Position numbers and translations under genes: made by a program. Source: Dongia rigui (GTDB taxonomy: Bacteria > Pseudomonadota > Alphaproteobacteria > Dongiales > Dongiaceae). Taken from it: a stretch of 64,000 nucleotides of DNA. Every line of letters starts with the position of its first letter. Position 1 is the stretch's first letter. Below the pieces are notes generated by a model. That model did not search any database. It worked only from the letters and a program-made list of their open reading frames with translations, and was not told the origin of the DNA. The DNA lies in NCBI RefSeq assembly GCF_034044635.1, contig NZ_JAXCLX010000001.1:1426001-1490000 (forward strand), written 5' to 3'. Shown piece by piece: positions 8,742 through 19,956 of the stretch.

Positions 8742-9442
8742 CTCGTTACTGGCTGGAGAATTCGATCGCGGCGAAATGGATTTTTGGTATCGGTCTTGCG
8801 ACCATCGGCGGCGCAAGCGTAATTGAGGGGGCTCTGCTATTTCGATCTTATTTTTTGCGTGAAGCGATTGATCCGCAAGACGTTGGCCGGTTCGCGCAGA
8901 TGGTATGTTTTTTGCCATTACTGTTGGCGAATTGGCAACGGCGCGGGATAGCGCCGAAAGAGGGATGGGATCGAGACTATAGAAAGGACATCGATTTCGC
9001 CGAGGCGCCGGAGGATCGGCTTCTGTCCGTGTTCTCATTTCTGTCAGTCGCAACCGGGTCGACGATCTCGACACTGCTTGCCGACCGATCCGTGACATCA
9101 TCTTGGTTCGGCGCATTTCCGGTAGCACTTTGGTGTGCGCTTCTTTTGGTAGCGATCATCAATCTCGTTCGCCCGATTTATGGAGTTCGGCTTGCGAGTG
9201 ATGGCATCAAGATCAGCAATTGGCGTAATCGCACCATTTCCTGGCAGGACATTCGCGACGTCAGGATCACTCAAATACTTGGCTCCCCGCAAGTCGCAGT
9301 GGACCTAATTGACCCATTAAAATACGGCCTCAACAAAGCTACGCTGAGGCTCAGTCCCTATCTTCTTCGATCGACCCCAGAAGACATCGCTGAGTCGATC
9401 CGCCAACGACAAGCCATCTACGCACCCTTACAGGGCGTATGA
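8738..9442 (+). CDS. Uncharacterised membrane protein with PH-like C-terminal part
   Basis: I do not recognise a named family. The 234-residue product has hydrophobic segments near residues 12-30, 48-64, 93-110 and 125-145, then a soluble part (VRLASDGIKISNWRNRTISW) that reads like a bacterial PH-type barrel as in STM3941-like proteins. The gene is AT-richer than its neighbours with less biased third positions, suggesting acquisition, yet its ATG overlaps the GNAT stop (ATGA). It ends 14 bases before guaA. Confidence 0.7.
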   Translation: MTRYWLENSIAAKWIFGIGLATIGGASVIEGALLFRSYFLREAIDPQDVGRFAQMVCFLPLLLANWQRRGIAPKEGWDRDYRKDIDFAEAPEDRLLSVFSFLSVATGSTISTLLADRSVTSSWFGAFPVALWCALLLVAIINLVRPIYGVRLASDGIKISNWRNRTISWQDIRDVRITQILGSPQVAVDLIDPLKYGLNKATLRLSPYLLRSTPEDIAESIRQRQAIYAPLQGV

Positions 9443-9456
9443 CCTAAGGAGACCGA

Positions 9457-11004
9457 ATGACCGACCGCATCCTTATTCTCGATTTCGGCTCGCAGGTGAC
9501 ACAGCTGATCGCGCGGCGCGTGCGCGAGGCTGGGGTCTATTGCGAGATCTTCCCGTTCAACGTCGATCCCGCGCGTATCAAGGCATTCGACCCGAAGGGC
9601 ATCATCCTCTCCGGCTCGCCGCATTCGGTGACGACGGCGGACGGCCCCCGGGCGCCGGCCATCGTCTGGGAATCGAAGCAACCGGTCTTTGGCATCTGCT
9701 ATGGCGAGCAGACCATGTGCGCGCAGCTGGGCGGTGAAGTCGCCGGCTCCGACCACCGCGAATTCGGCCGTGCCCTCATCACCGTGAAGAAGGAGACGCC
9801 GCTCTTTGAAGGTGTGTGGAAACAGGGCGGCGAATACCAGGTGTGGATGAGCCATGGCGACCGCGTCGTGGCGCTCCCCGCCGGGTTCGAAGTGGTGGCG
9901 GTCTCCGATGGCGCCCCCTTTGCCGCCATCGCCAACATCAAGGACAAGCGCTACGCGGTGCAGTTCCACCCGGAAGTGGTGCACACGCCCGACGGGGCGA
10001 AACTTATTTCAAACTTCATTCATAAAGTCTGCGGCTGCAAGGGCGATTGGACCATGGCGGCCTTCCGCGATGCCGAGATCGCCAAGATCCGCGCCCAGGT
10101 AGGCAAGGGCCGCGTCATCTGCGGCCTCTCCGGCGGTGTCGATTCAGCCGTCGCCGCCGTGCTGATCCACCAGGCGATCGGCGACCAGCTCACCTGCATC
10201 TTCGTCGATCACGGCCTGCTCCGCGCCGGTGAGGCGGACCAGGTGGTGGCGCTGTTCCGCGACCATTACAACATCCCGCTGGTGCATCGCGACGCGTCCG
10301 ATCTGTTCCTCGGCCAACTCGACGGCGTCTCCGACCCCGAGACCAAGCGCAAGACCATCGGCCGCCTCTTCATCGAGGTGTTCGAGGAGGAAGCAAAGAA
10401 GCTCGGCGGCGCCGATTTCCTGGCGCAAGGCACGCTCTATCCGGACGTGATCGAAAGCGTCTCCTTCACGGGTGGACCAAGCGTCACCATCAAGAGCCAC
10501 CACAATGTCGGCGGCCTGCCGGACCGCATGCGCATGCAGCTGGTCGAACCCTTGCGTGAGCTGTTCAAGGACGAAGTCCGCGTGCTGGGGCGCGAACTGG
10601 GCTTGCCGGAAAAGATGATCCGCCGCCATCCCTTCCCCGGCCCCGGTCTTGCCATCCGCATTCCCGGCGCCGTCTCGAAGGAGAAGTGCGACATCCTCCG
10701 CAAGGCCGACACGATCTATCTCGAGGAGATCGACAAGGCCGGCCTCTATGAGAAGATCTGGCAGGCCTTCGCCGTACTGCTGCCCGTGCGCACCGTGGGC
10801 GTCATGGGCGATGGCCGCACCTATGATTTCGTCTGCGCCCTTCGCGCCGTCACCTCGACCGACGGCATGACCGCCGATTTCTACCCCTTCGAGCCCGCCT
10901 TCCTCGGCCGTGTCGCCACCCGCATCGTCAACGAGGTCAAAGGCATCAACCGCGTCGTCTACGACTACACCTCGAAGCCGCCGGGAACGATCGAGTGGGA
11001 GTGA
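9457..11004 (+). CDS. guaA: GMP synthase (glutamine-hydrolysing)
   Basis: A 515-residue GMP synthase that converts XMP, glutamine and ATP to GMP. The N-terminal class I amidotransferase domain has nucleophile Cys81 (FGICYGEQ) and the catalytic His/Glu (VQFHPEV). The ATP pyrophosphatase P-loop is LSGGVDSAV, and the C-terminal dimerisation domain ends in the conserved [16 protein letters not shown]. Length matches the family. AAGGAGACCGA provides a clear ribosome site. A strong hairpin terminator begins ten bases after the stop. Confidence 0.98.
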   Translation: MTDRILILDFGSQVTQLIARRVREAGVYCEIFPFNVDPARIKAFDPKGIILSGSPHSVTTADGPRAPAIVWESKQPVFGICYGEQTMCAQLGGEVAGSDHREFGRALITVKKETPLFEGVWKQGGEYQVWMSHGDRVVALPAGFEVVAVSDGAPFAAIANIKDKRYAVQFHPEVVHTPDGAKLISNFIHKVCGCKGDWTMAAFRDAEIAKIRAQVGKGRVICGLSGGVDSAVAAVLIHQAIGDQLTCIFVDHGLLRAGEADQVVALFRDHYNIPLVHRDASDLFLGQLDGVSDPETKRKTIGRLFIEVFEEEAKKLGGADFLAQGTLYPDVIESVSFTGGPSVTIKSHHNVGGLPDRMRMQLVEPLRELFKDEVRVLGRELGLPEKMIRRHPFPGPGLAIRIPGAVSKEKCDILRKADTIYLEEIDKAGLYEKIWQAFAVLLPVRTVGVMGDGRTYDFVCALRAVTSTDGMTADFYPFEPAFLGRVATRIVNEVKGINRVVYDYTSKPPGTIEWE

Positions 11005-11013
11005 GCTGACGGC

Positions 11014-11046
11014 AAAAAGGGCCGGGTCATCACGCCCGGCCTTTTT
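11014..11046 (+). terminator. Rho-independent terminator after guaA (two-way)
   Basis: AAAAAGGGCCGGG and CCCGGCCTTTTT form a stem of about 12 pairs around an eight-base loop, with a T-run on the plus strand and, by symmetry, on the minus strand. It can terminate both guaA and the convergent dabA gene, whose stop codon abuts it. Confidence 0.93.
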
Positions 11047-13460
11047 CATGGCGCCTGTGTCGTGTCGCCGATGTTGCTCTCCCAGCGCAGGCCGCCTTGA
11101 TAGCGCCAGGCCATGCGGCCTTCATCATCAAGGGCGAAGAGGTGGAGCCAGCGATTATCGAACAAGGCGCGCACCTCTGGGTGACGTTCGAGGATGCCGC
11201 CGATCGCCGCGCAGGGTGCCTCGATCAGCACGGCAAGCCGCAGCGGTTCATGTACCAGCCGCTCGCCGTCATGGACCGATTGCCACGGCAATCCACCGCG
11301 CAGCAGGCCGCCATTCCCTTCGACCACACCGATGCCGCCGGTGACGTTGTGCAGCAGCTTGTTGCCTGCCCCGAAAACTTGGGGCGCAACCGTCGAGCCG
11401 TAATACTGCAGGCTGATCCAGCTGGCGACGACGACCGGGGCCGTCAGGATCAGCTCCAGCACGCCGAAGCCATCGTCCCGCCGCCAATCATAGTCGTGCA
11501 GGAAGGCCCTGCCCGCAAGGTCGCGCACGGCCGTTCGCGCGCGTGGCGCCGCGACAAGGGCCTCGCAGCCGGCCAGCGCCCATTCCGGGCGGAGCTCCGC
11601 CCAGTCGCGGGCACGCTGGGCAATGTCGCGCCCGCGCCGCGCACGCGGCAGGCGCAGCGCCCGTTCGCCGCGGGTCAAGGCGCCGGCCGATGCCAGCCAA
11701 CGCGTCGCCTGATCCAGATCCCGGGCATGCGATGGCGAGGGGTGATCAGCGCTGTAGATCGTCACCTTATCGGTGGTCGTGTCGTGCAAGGCGGCCAAGA
11801 ACAGCGTGTCTTCGGGAATGGCGATGCCGCGCGCGGCAAGACCCGCCCGCATATCGCGGTCGTTGAGGAGCGAGGCCAGCAGCCGCGCGTTCACCTCGCC
11901 CGAATAGCCGCCGCAGGCACCGCAATGGAGCGCGCTCGCATGCGGGTTGTTGACCACATTGGCGCCATGGCCGGTGAGGAGGACGAGCCGCGCAAAGCCC
12001 GCCGTCAGCGACATCGCCTTCAGCACGGTCTCAGCCATCCCGATCCGCGCATCGAGATCGAGGGTCTCGGCCGGACGCGGCGCCGGATCGTTCGGTGCGG
12101 CATGGCGCTTCAGGCCCAATCCATCACAAAGCAGCTTTGCCACATAGATCGGCCCCGTCGCCTCGACGAAGGCGAAGGAGGAGATGGCGGCAAGCTTGAA
12201 GCGGCCCCAGGCCCGCGTCGCGCGCGCCCTGATCCGTGCTGAGCGATCCGCCCGTTCCGTTGCTAGCGTCGCCGCGCCCGATGCGGTGAAGAGACGCGGC
12301 GTCAGCAAGACCGGCAGGCGGGCCTCGACCACATCCGAGGCAAAGCGGCGATGGCCGATGCCCAGCCCGAAGAAACCGGCAAAGCCCAACGTCCGGATGC
12401 CGGGATCGACGCTTTCCAACGCCCGGCGAAAGACTTCCGAGCGAACGTCGATGCAGAAGGCCATCTGTAAAGCGGGACGACCGGGTACTGCAGCCGTCGC
12501 AGACGCTGCGGAAAACAGCGTGCTGAGCCGCCGCTGGGCCGCGCGTTCGGCAGCCTCCTGGAGGATGCTGTCGACGACATCATCCGCTGTGGCAAAAACC
12601 GGCTCGGCATAGGCAGCGAGTGCCGCCTGCCACGCCGGCTCGAGGACGGAACCATATTGGCGCAGCAGCGCCACCTCCCACATCATGCGGATCGCCAAAA
12701 GGTCGGTCACGCTCGCATCGGTCCCGCCGCCCAGCTCCGCCTGCCAGAGCCGATAGCGCGCGACCTGGCCCCAGCCGCCAAGCGTTGTCAGCAGCCGGTG
12801 GAAATAGCCTTGGAGCGCCGCCTCGGGGAGACCGAGGCGCGCCACACAGGCGACCAATGCGGCCTCGGCTGCATCCGGCGCATCCGCCACGCTTTGGGCG
12901 AACCCCGCGAGACCGGCGATCTCCGGCGTCAAATCGTGGCTGGCGACCGTGCGCCAGGCCGCATAGGCATTGCGCGATTGTCCACTGGCCCAGAGCGCCT
13001 GGCCCTGGTCGAAATAGCCGGACGCCCAATGGCCGATGCGCTCGGCAACGATGCCTCCCCAGTCGGTCCCGGAGACATCGCGCGCCAGATCGGCGACGGT
13101 GGGCAGCGCTTGCGGCGCGGGGCGTTCGACTTCTATGGCGTGCTTCAGTACCGCCAAGCTCGCCGGCCTAAGTGCTGCCGGAGCGCTCAAGAAGGCCGCG
13201 TGCAGATCGGCCTCGGCGATCTCGCCCGATCGCAGCCGCGCGGCATACCAGGCCCGCGGCATGGTGAGCGATATTCCGGCCGCGCGGCGCAGGCGTGCTG
13301 CCGCCACCGCCAGCGGCTCGCCCGTTTGGCCCAGGAAGGGATTGACCGCGACGCTTGCGGCAAGCGGCCACAGCGGGGGAATGGCGCGCGCGGCACAATC
13401 TGCCGCCTCGGCGATGGCGCTGGGGGTCATGAGCGGCGCTTTGATGGCGGTCATCAGCAT
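11046..13460 (-). CDS. dabA: DabA, zinc-binding subunit of the DAB inorganic-carbon transporter (DUF2309)
   Basis: An 804-residue UPF0753/DUF2309 protein. The family is a carbonic-anhydrase-like subunit that, with a proton-channel partner, traps CO2 as bicarbonate in the cytoplasm. Expected zinc and catalytic residues are visible: Cys336 and Asp338 in FCIDVRSE, a His in LLTGHG near residue 498, and Cys in HCGACGG near residue 513. dabB follows the conventional pairing immediately upstream on the same strand (24-base gap). No RuBisCO or carboxysome genes are in view, so a heterotrophic role supplying bicarbonate to carboxylases is likely. Confidence 0.94.
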   Translation of the reverse strand: MLMTAIKAPLMTPSAIAEAADCAARAIPPLWPLAASVAVNPFLGQTGEPLAVAAARLRRAAGISLTMPRAWYAARLRSGEIAEADLHAAFLSAPAALRPASLAVLKHAIEVERPAPQALPTVADLARDVSGTDWGGIVAERIGHWASGYFDQGQALWASGQSRNAYAAWRTVASHDLTPEIAGLAGFAQSVADAPDAAEAALVACVARLGLPEAALQGYFHRLLTTLGGWGQVARYRLWQAELGGGTDASVTDLLAIRMMWEVALLRQYGSVLEPAWQAALAAYAEPVFATADDVVDSILQEAAERAAQRRLSTLFSAASATAAVPGRPALQMAFCIDVRSEVFRRALESVDPGIRTLGFAGFFGLGIGHRRFASDVVEARLPVLLTPRLFTASGAATLATERADRSARIRARATRAWGRFKLAAISSFAFVEATGPIYVAKLLCDGLGLKRHAAPNDPAPRPAETLDLDARIGMAETVLKAMSLTAGFARLVLLTGHGANVVNNPHASALHCGACGGYSGEVNARLLASLLNDRDMRAGLAARGIAIPEDTLFLAALHDTTTDKVTIYSADHPSPSHARDLDQATRWLASAGALTRGERALRLPRARRGRDIAQRARDWAELRPEWALAGCEALVAAPRARTAVRDLAGRAFLHDYDWRRDDGFGVLELILTAPVVVASWISLQYYGSTVAPQVFGAGNKLLHNVTGGIGVVEGNGGLLRGGLPWQSVHDGERLVHEPLRLAVLIEAPCAAIGGILERHPEVRALFDNRWLHLFALDDEGRMAWRYQGGLRWESNIGDTTQAP

Positions 13461-13484
13461 GGCGTGATCCTTGCTCTCATCTGC

Positions 13485-15056
<1,572 letters not shown>

Positions 15057-15144
15057 GGCAAGTCCTCAGGATCGATGGCAGGGGCCGATGCCTTAGGTAG
15101 CAAGCCGGGGATCGCGACAAAAATTCATTGTTTGCGCTAAATCG

Positions 15145-15159
15145 TTCGTTATTATCGAA
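15145..15159. promoter_or_regulatory. LysR-type palindrome in the dabB/lysR divergent promoter
   Basis: TTCG-TTATTAT-CGAA is a perfect inverted repeat that contains the T-N11-A LysR motif. It sits in an AT-rich patch and ends only five bases before the ATG of the LysR gene, a position suited to autorepression as well as activation of dabBA. Confidence 0.65.
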
Positions 15160-15163
15160 CATT

Positions 15164-16045
15164 ATGGCAGCGCTCAATTACAACCATTTGCGCTATTTCT
15201 GGGCGGTCGCCCATGACGGCAACCTCACCCGCACGGCTGAGCGGCTGAACCTCACGCAATCCGCCCTGTCGGTGCAGATCCGCAAGCTCGAGGCGCAGCT
15301 TGGTCATGCCCTGTTCGAGCGGCGGGGTCGGCAGCTACACCTCACCGAAGCCGGCAAGATCGTTCTCGACCATGCCGACGCCATCTTTGCCACCGGCGAT
15401 GAACTGCTGGGGACGCTCCGCCAGTCGGGCGCGGCACGCCAGGCGTTGCGCGTCGGTTCGCTCGCCACCCTCTCGCGCAACTTCCAGATGGAGTTCCTGC
15501 GACCGGTGCTGGGCCGCACCGACATCGATCTCATTCTCCGCTCCGGCAGCGCCGGCGAATTGCTGCGGGCACTCGAAGCCCTCAATCTCGACGTCGTGCT
15601 CCTCAATCAGGCGCCGGCGGGTGACGCCCTCACCTCACTTGTCACCCATCGCCTCGCCGAGCGCTCGGTCAGCCTGGTCGGAACACCCAAACGCCTGCGT
15701 GATGCCGCCAGCCTCGCCGATCGGCTGCGCAAGCACCCCATCATCCTGCCGACGGTGGACAGCAGTATCCGCATCGGCTTCGACGCGATGGCCGACCGCC
15801 TCGGTGTCAGGCCGCAGATCGTGGCCGAGGTGGAGGACATGGCAATGATGCGTCTTCTCGCCCGCGAAGATATCGGCCTCGCCGTCCTGCCGCCCATCGT
15901 CGTCAAGGACGAGATCGCCGGCGGTGTTCTGGTCGCCGGCGATCAATTGCCGGGCATCGTCGAGACCTTCCATGCGGTCACCATGGCACGGCGCTTCCCC
16001 AATCCGCTGGTGCGACTGCTGCTGCGGCCGCAGAACGCGCGCTGA
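15164..16045 (+). CDS. LysR-family regulator (NhaR/CbbR-like), likely DAB regulator
   Basis: A 293-residue LysR protein. The opening NYNHLRYFWAVAHDGNLTRT plus the winged helix (LTQSALSVQIRKLEAQLG) most resembles NhaR-type members, and the effector domain fills the rest. LysR genes beside dab operons are common. The ATG at 15164 was chosen because the DNA-binding domain begins there; a TTG at 15128 would add 12 residues encoded by the operator region. No clear Shine-Dalgarno is seen, so translation may be weak or nearly leaderless. Confidence 0.88.
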   Translation: MAALNYNHLRYFWAVAHDGNLTRTAERLNLTQSALSVQIRKLEAQLGHALFERRGRQLHLTEAGKIVLDHADAIFATGDELLGTLRQSGAARQALRVGSLATLSRNFQMEFLRPVLGRTDIDLILRSGSAGELLRALEALNLDVVLLNQAPAGDALTSLVTHRLAERSVSLVGTPKRLRDAASLADRLRKHPIILPTVDSSIRIGFDAMADRLGVRPQIVAEVEDMAMMRLLAREDIGLAVLPPIVVKDEIAGGVLVAGDQLPGIVETFHAVTMARRFPNPLVRLLLRPQNAR

Positions 16046-16102
16046 GACGGCAAGGTTCAAGGCGTAGCCGGATGGTTGCAGAGGCGCCGGGCCGGGCCTT
16101 TT

Positions 16103-17035
16103 TCACTGCGCCGCCGTCAGGCGCTGCTTCCCATAGGCGCGGGGGGTCAGGCCCATTTCGCGTTTGAAGGCGGTGGCGAAGGCCGCTTCCGATTCATAGC
16201 CGAGGCCCAGCGCGATGCTGGCAACAGATTGCCCCGAATGCATCAGCCGGTCACCCGCCAGCAGCATGCGCCAGCGCGTCAGGTAATCCATCGCCGGCAT
16301 GCCGACGGTCTCCTTGAATTTCAGCGCGAAGGTCGAGCGCGACATGGCGGCCTTTGCCGCCAACGCCTCCAGCGTCCAGCGCTGCGCCGGGTCGTCATGC
16401 ATGGCGCGGAGTGCGGCACCGATCTGCCGGTGGGCAAGCCCGGCGAGCCACCCGCTTTCGGCGCTCGCTTGCGCGAGATGCAGACGCAGCGCCTCGATCA
16501 GCATCATATGCGCCAGATGCTGCATGACCAGCGTGCTGCCCGGCTGCGGATCGCGCAACTCCTGCATCGTCCGCTCGATGGCACCGCGCAGCGCCGCCTC
16601 GCCATTCCCGCGGCCAGCATCTGGCCGGATATGCACGATCGGTGGGAGGAGGCCCAGCAGCATCTCCGCCTGCGGCCCGTCGAGCGCGAAGCGGCTGCTC
16701 ACCATCAGCGTCTCCCCGCCGCCATCGATGGTGAGGATGCGGCCATGGCTGGGCGACGGCAAAAGTTCCCGCGCCGGTGTGGGCGTCAGCGTGAGATCGC
16801 TGGAAAGCGTAAAGGGCAGCCCGCGCGGCAGCAGGAAGCAATCGCCTGGCGCCAGCCGCACCGGTTCGGCCACCGTCTCGACGGCGAGCCAGCAGAAGCC
16901 GGCGATCAGCGCCCCGGTCTTGATGGTACCGGTCTGGTCGGGGAAATGGACCGACCAGCTGGGACCCGCATCGAAGCCGGCCGACATGTAATTGCGCGGG
17001 CGCAGCAGCGCCAGCAGGTCGGAGAGAGGATCCAT
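16103..17035 (-). CDS. AraC-family regulator with cupin-type sensor domain
   Basis: A 310-residue regulator. The N-terminal half resembles the cupin_6/AraC-binding domain seen in CadC/FeaR-like AraC proteins ([29 protein letters not shown]), and the C-terminal ~100 residues carry two helix-turn-helix units ([20 protein letters not shown] and [20 protein letters not shown]). It is divergent from an epimerase gene that it probably controls; the 109-base gap holds an inverted repeat. The ATG at 17035 gives a complete sensor domain without the unlikely 57-residue extension. Confidence 0.86.
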   Translation of the reverse strand: MDPLSDLLALLRPRNYMSAGFDAGPSWSVHFPDQTGTIKTGALIAGFCWLAVETVAEPVRLAPGDCFLLPRGLPFTLSSDLTLTPTPARELLPSPSHGRILTIDGGGETLMVSSRFALDGPQAEMLLGLLPPIVHIRPDAGRGNGEAALRGAIERTMQELRDPQPGSTLVMQHLAHMMLIEALRLHLAQASAESGWLAGLAHRQIGAALRAMHDDPAQRWTLEALAAKAAMSRSTFALKFKETVGMPAMDYLTRWRMLLAGDRLMHSGQSVASIALGLGYESEAAFATAFKREMGLTPRAYGKQRLTAAQ

Positions 17036-17074
17036 AGGGTCGCATTCCCGGACGATCGCGAAGATATTGCAGAC

Positions 17075-17103
17075 GATAGCGCATAGATCGTCTGTGCGCC
17101 ATC
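17075..17103. promoter_or_regulatory. Inverted repeat between AraC and epimerase genes
   Basis: GATAGCGCA (17075-17083) and TGCGCCATC (17095-17103) form a near-perfect inverted repeat (8 of 9 pairs) with an 11-base spacer, in the divergent promoter region. It is a plausible operator for the AraC protein, by position only. Confidence 0.45.
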
Positions 17104-17144
17104 GCCTATCTCTCCCCTCGTTCCAAACGCGAGAGGAGAGAAAC

Positions 17145-18056
17145 ATGCGTGTATTCGTGACCGGTGCCAGCGGCTTCGTGGGGTCCGCCGTGGTGCGCGA
17201 TCTCATCGAGGCCGGCCATCAGGTGCTGGGCCTGGCGCGCAGCGATGCGGCGGCCGAAAGTTTGCAAGCCATGGGGGCCAAGGTGCATCGCGGCGACCTC
17301 ACCGACCTCGCCGGCCTCCAGGCGGGTGCTGGAAGCTGCGACGGCATCGTCCATTGCGGCTTCATCCACGACTTCGCGCGCTTCAAGGAAGTGTGCGAGA
17401 TCGACCGGCGCGCGGTGACAGCCTTGGGCGAAACCCTGCGCGGCACGGAACGCCCGCTCATCGTCACCTCCGGCACGGCGCTGGTGAGCGGCCAGGTGCC
17501 GGCAACGGGCGCCCTCGCCACCGAAGCGCTGGTGACACCGACGGGTGAGACGGCCCTGCCGCGCGTGGCATCGGAAGAGGCGGCAGCATCCGTCGCCGCC
17601 ATGGGTGTCCGCGTCTCGGTGATGCGTCTGCCGCCCTCGGTCCACGGCGCCGGCGATCACGGCTTCGTGCCGCTCCTCATCAATCTTGCGCGCGAGAAAG
17701 GTGTCGCCGCCTATATCGGCGATGGCGCCAATCGCTGGCCGGCGGTGCACCGCCTCGATGCAGCCAGGGCCTATCGCCTGGTGCTGGAGAGCGGCGCCCA
17801 GATGCCGCACTATCACGCCAATGCCGAGGAAGGCGTCCCCTTCCGCGACATCGCGACCGTCATCGGCAAGCGCTTAGGGGTTCCCGTCGTCAGTCAATCC
17901 GGCGATGAAGCGGCCGCCCATTTCGGCTGGTTCGCGCATTTCGCCGCGCTCGACAACCCGACCTCCAGCGCCCTCACCCGCGCCAAGCTCGGCTGGCAGC
18001 CGCAGCACCCGGGCCTCTTGGCCGATCTCGATCAGCCGCATTACTTCGAAGGCTGA
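17145..18056 (+). CDS. NAD(P)-dependent epimerase/dehydratase (extended SDR, atypical)
   Basis: A 303-residue protein with the N-terminal dinucleotide motif [11 protein letters not shown], resembling atypical SDR5-type NAD-binding proteins. The usual YxxxK catalytic dyad is not obvious: the expected region reads [13 protein letters not shown], so it may lack classic SDR chemistry. The specific function is unknown. GAGAGGAGAGA is an excellent ribosome site before the ATG at 17145. It is divergent from an AraC regulator, and this AraC/SDR pairing is a frequent stress-response arrangement. Confidence 0.84.
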   Translation: MRVFVTGASGFVGSAVVRDLIEAGHQVLGLARSDAAAESLQAMGAKVHRGDLTDLAGLQAGAGSCDGIVHCGFIHDFARFKEVCEIDRRAVTALGETLRGTERPLIVTSGTALVSGQVPATGALATEALVTPTGETALPRVASEEAAASVAAMGVRVSVMRLPPSVHGAGDHGFVPLLINLAREKGVAAYIGDGANRWPAVHRLDAARAYRLVLESGAQMPHYHANAEEGVPFRDIATVIGKRLGVPVVSQSGDEAAAHFGWFAHFAALDNPTSSALTRAKLGWQPQHPGLLADLDQPHYFEG

Positions 18057-18067
18057 CTTGCCAACGG

Positions 18068-18111
18068 ACACTTAGCCCTTGCGCTAAGTGTCCCGTTCTG
18101 GAATACTTAGC
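18068..18111. promoter_or_regulatory. Operator-like repeats upstream of ArsR gene
   Basis: ACACTTAGC (18068-18076) and GCTAAGTGT (18083-18091) form a perfect 9-bp inverted repeat with six bases between. A third half-site, ACTTAGC, occurs at 18105-18111, just before the ATG at 18115. This is a convincing autoregulatory operator for the ArsR-type repressor. Confidence 0.78.
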
Positions 18112-18114
18112 CTT

Positions 18115-18495
18115 ATGGAACAGTATCCGGAACGCTTGAACGACATCTTCCAGGCCCTCGCCGATCCCACCCGGCGCGCGGTCCTCGGCGCCCTTGCCAA
18201 GGGCCCCACCAGCATCAGCGAGCTGGCAGCCCCGTTCGAGATGGCCCTTCCCTCCTTCATGAAGCATATCCACCAGCTCGAGGCGAGCGGCTGGATCGTC
18301 ACTAAAAAGCAGGGCCGCGTGCGCACCTGTTCCATTGAGAAGAAGGCGCTCCGCGCCGCCGATGCCTGGCTCGCCACCCAGCGCGCCATCTGGGAAGGCC
18401 GCGCCGACCGCCTCGAAGCCTTCGTCACCGCGCGGCCCGCCAATGCACGTGGGCGAAGCACCCGCAAGCCGCCCACGCGAAATAAGGACAAGTGA
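18115..18495 (+). CDS. ArsR-family transcriptional regulator
   Basis: A 126-residue winged-helix protein: LNDIFQALADPTRRAVLGAL, then SISELAAPFEMALPSFMKHI as the recognition helix and a wing with KKQGRVRT. No metal-binding Cys set (ELCVCDL) is present, so it belongs to the non-metal ArsR group that pairs with SRPBCC proteins. The start at 18115 is set by the fold; the longer frame includes the operator. Its stop codon overlaps the ATG of the SRPBCC gene. Confidence 0.88.
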   Translation: MEQYPERLNDIFQALADPTRRAVLGALAKGPTSISELAAPFEMALPSFMKHIHQLEASGWIVTKKQGRVRTCSIEKKALRAADAWLATQRAIWEGRADRLEAFVTARPANARGRSTRKPPTRNKDK

Positions 18496-18974
18496 TGATG
18501 GCCAGCACCGTGAAGCCCGATCTCGACCTCACCCTCACCCGCCTCATCAAGGCACCGCGCGCCAAGGTCTGGAACGCCTTTGCCGATCCCCGCCAATTCG
18601 AGCAATGGTGGATCCCCGCACCCTATCACTGCCGCGTCATCGAGATGGACTTGAAGCCCGGCGGCGCCTTCATCACCGAGATGAGCGAAGACGGCAAGAC
18701 CTTCACGCCCCACATCAACGCCTGCTTCCTCGCGATCGAGGTGGGACACAAGATCGTCTTCACCAACGCCCTCACCGCCGGTTGGCGCCCAGCGGAAACC
18801 TACTACCCCAACGCCCTCACCGCGATCATCACGCTATCGGACAAGGATGGCGCCACCGACTACACCGCCCACGTCATGCACAAGAACGCCGGCGACCGCG
18901 ACCAACACAACGAGATGGGCTTCCAAGAAGGCTGGGGCACCTGTGCCGCACAGCTGGCGAAGATGGTGGAGTGA
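18495..18974 (+). CDS. SRPBCC/AHSA1-domain protein
   Basis: A 159-residue START-like protein of the AHSA1 (activator of Hsp90 ATPase homologue 1) type: LTRLIKAPRAKVWNAFADP at the start, the central FEQWWIPAPY strand and the C-terminal helix with EMGFQEGWGTCAAQLAKMV. It is coupled to the ArsR gene through TGATG, and ArsR-AHSA1 pairs are widespread, usually annotated as small-ligand binding or stress modules. ATG at 18495 or 18498 are both possible; AAGGAC lies upstream. Confidence 0.86.
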   Translation: MMASTVKPDLDLTLTRLIKAPRAKVWNAFADPRQFEQWWIPAPYHCRVIEMDLKPGGAFITEMSEDGKTFTPHINACFLAIEVGHKIVFTNALTAGWRPAETYYPNALTAIITLSDKDGATDYTAHVMHKNAGDRDQHNEMGFQEGWGTCAAQLAKMVE

Positions 18975-19217
18975 GGGGATAGCCCGAACGGTGGCGCTTT
19001 ACCGATGCCTATATCTACAGGACTGCATCCCGCTTTCCGTAAATGGCAGGCACGATTTCATAACATATTGATTCGTTTAATTTTTACATCAGTGCTCACT
19101 ACCCAAGACAGCTGATAGCTGGTTTCTGTCGGGCTACTGTCATTATGCTGCCGTAGCGAAGTGTCAGCCAAACTCCTAGATTTATCGCTAGCGGCAACAA
19201 ACTAGAGTGCAGTAGCG

Positions 19218-19907
19218 ATGCAACGCCTGTCTCCTCATATCCTGGCTTGGTGGACTAAGCTTCTTCGCGAGACGTCCAACCTTTCTCAAGATGCGCTAGC
19301 GGCAAACGCCGGATTAAATATCCGCACGATACAGCGCATAGAGTCGGCTGAATCTACAACAATCTTGACCCGTCGCCTGCTGTCTGTGGGCCTGGGGTAT
19401 GACGATCCGGATGTATTTGAGGATCCGAATTTCATTCACTCAATTTCTGAGCTTCGCAAGAACGTTGAACATATCAATAATGAAACTATATCCAATCGTT
19501 TTCCCCACATGATTAAGCTGCCAGCCGCGTCCGTAAGAAGCGGCGAGCAACTTGGATTGATGGCAGAGAATTGCAACGCAAGCAACTTTCAGTGGGATGA
19601 AGATCTAAGTACGGAAGCCAAGTCTGCTGCTGCCGAGCTGTTCGATTTCTTGCGCGAGTACGGGGACTTTGATGACTGCTATTCAGCAAGTCAGAAGCTT
19701 GATGCCTATCGCTGTATTGATGAGCTCCTCCACGCAATCCGAGAAGCAGATGCGGTTGTTCATTCTGCATTCCGCAACACACATGTTCTCAATCCTGCAT
19801 GGGTCGACAAGACGCCAATGCCTTTAAACATTGCTTATCTCGTCGTTAGCAAAAAGGGTACAGAACTTGACGAATTGATGGTCGGCAAGAAAATGCAATT
19901 CAGATGA
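19218..19907 (+). CDS. XRE-type helix-turn-helix protein of AT-rich island
   Basis: A 229-residue protein whose first ~60 residues form a Cro/C1-type helix-turn-helix (WWTKLLRETSNLSQDALAAN, then AGLNIRTIQRIESAE). The rest has no family I recognise. Base composition is visibly AT-richer and codon use more even than in the flanking genes, suggesting recent transfer. It is followed 49 bases later on the same strand by another island gene, so it may regulate or pair with it. No good Shine-Dalgarno precedes the ATG (GTGCAGTAGCG). Confidence 0.75.
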   Translation: MQRLSPHILAWWTKLLRETSNLSQDALAANAGLNIRTIQRIESAESTTILTRRLLSVGLGYDDPDVFEDPNFIHSISELRKNVEHINNETISNRFPHMIKLPAASVRSGEQLGLMAENCNASNFQWDEDLSTEAKSAAAELFDFLREYGDFDDCYSASQKLDAYRCIDELLHAIREADAVVHSAFRNTHVLNPAWVDKTPMPLNIAYLVVSKKGTELDELMVGKKMQFR

Positions 19908-19956
19908 ACCCGAAGCAGGAATCGTATCCGCAACTTAGAAGCCAGGCCGATAACCA

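Noticed and set aside
16076-17086. 336-residue plus-strand frame
   Set aside because: Antisense to the AraC gene; composition typical of a GC-rich shadow.
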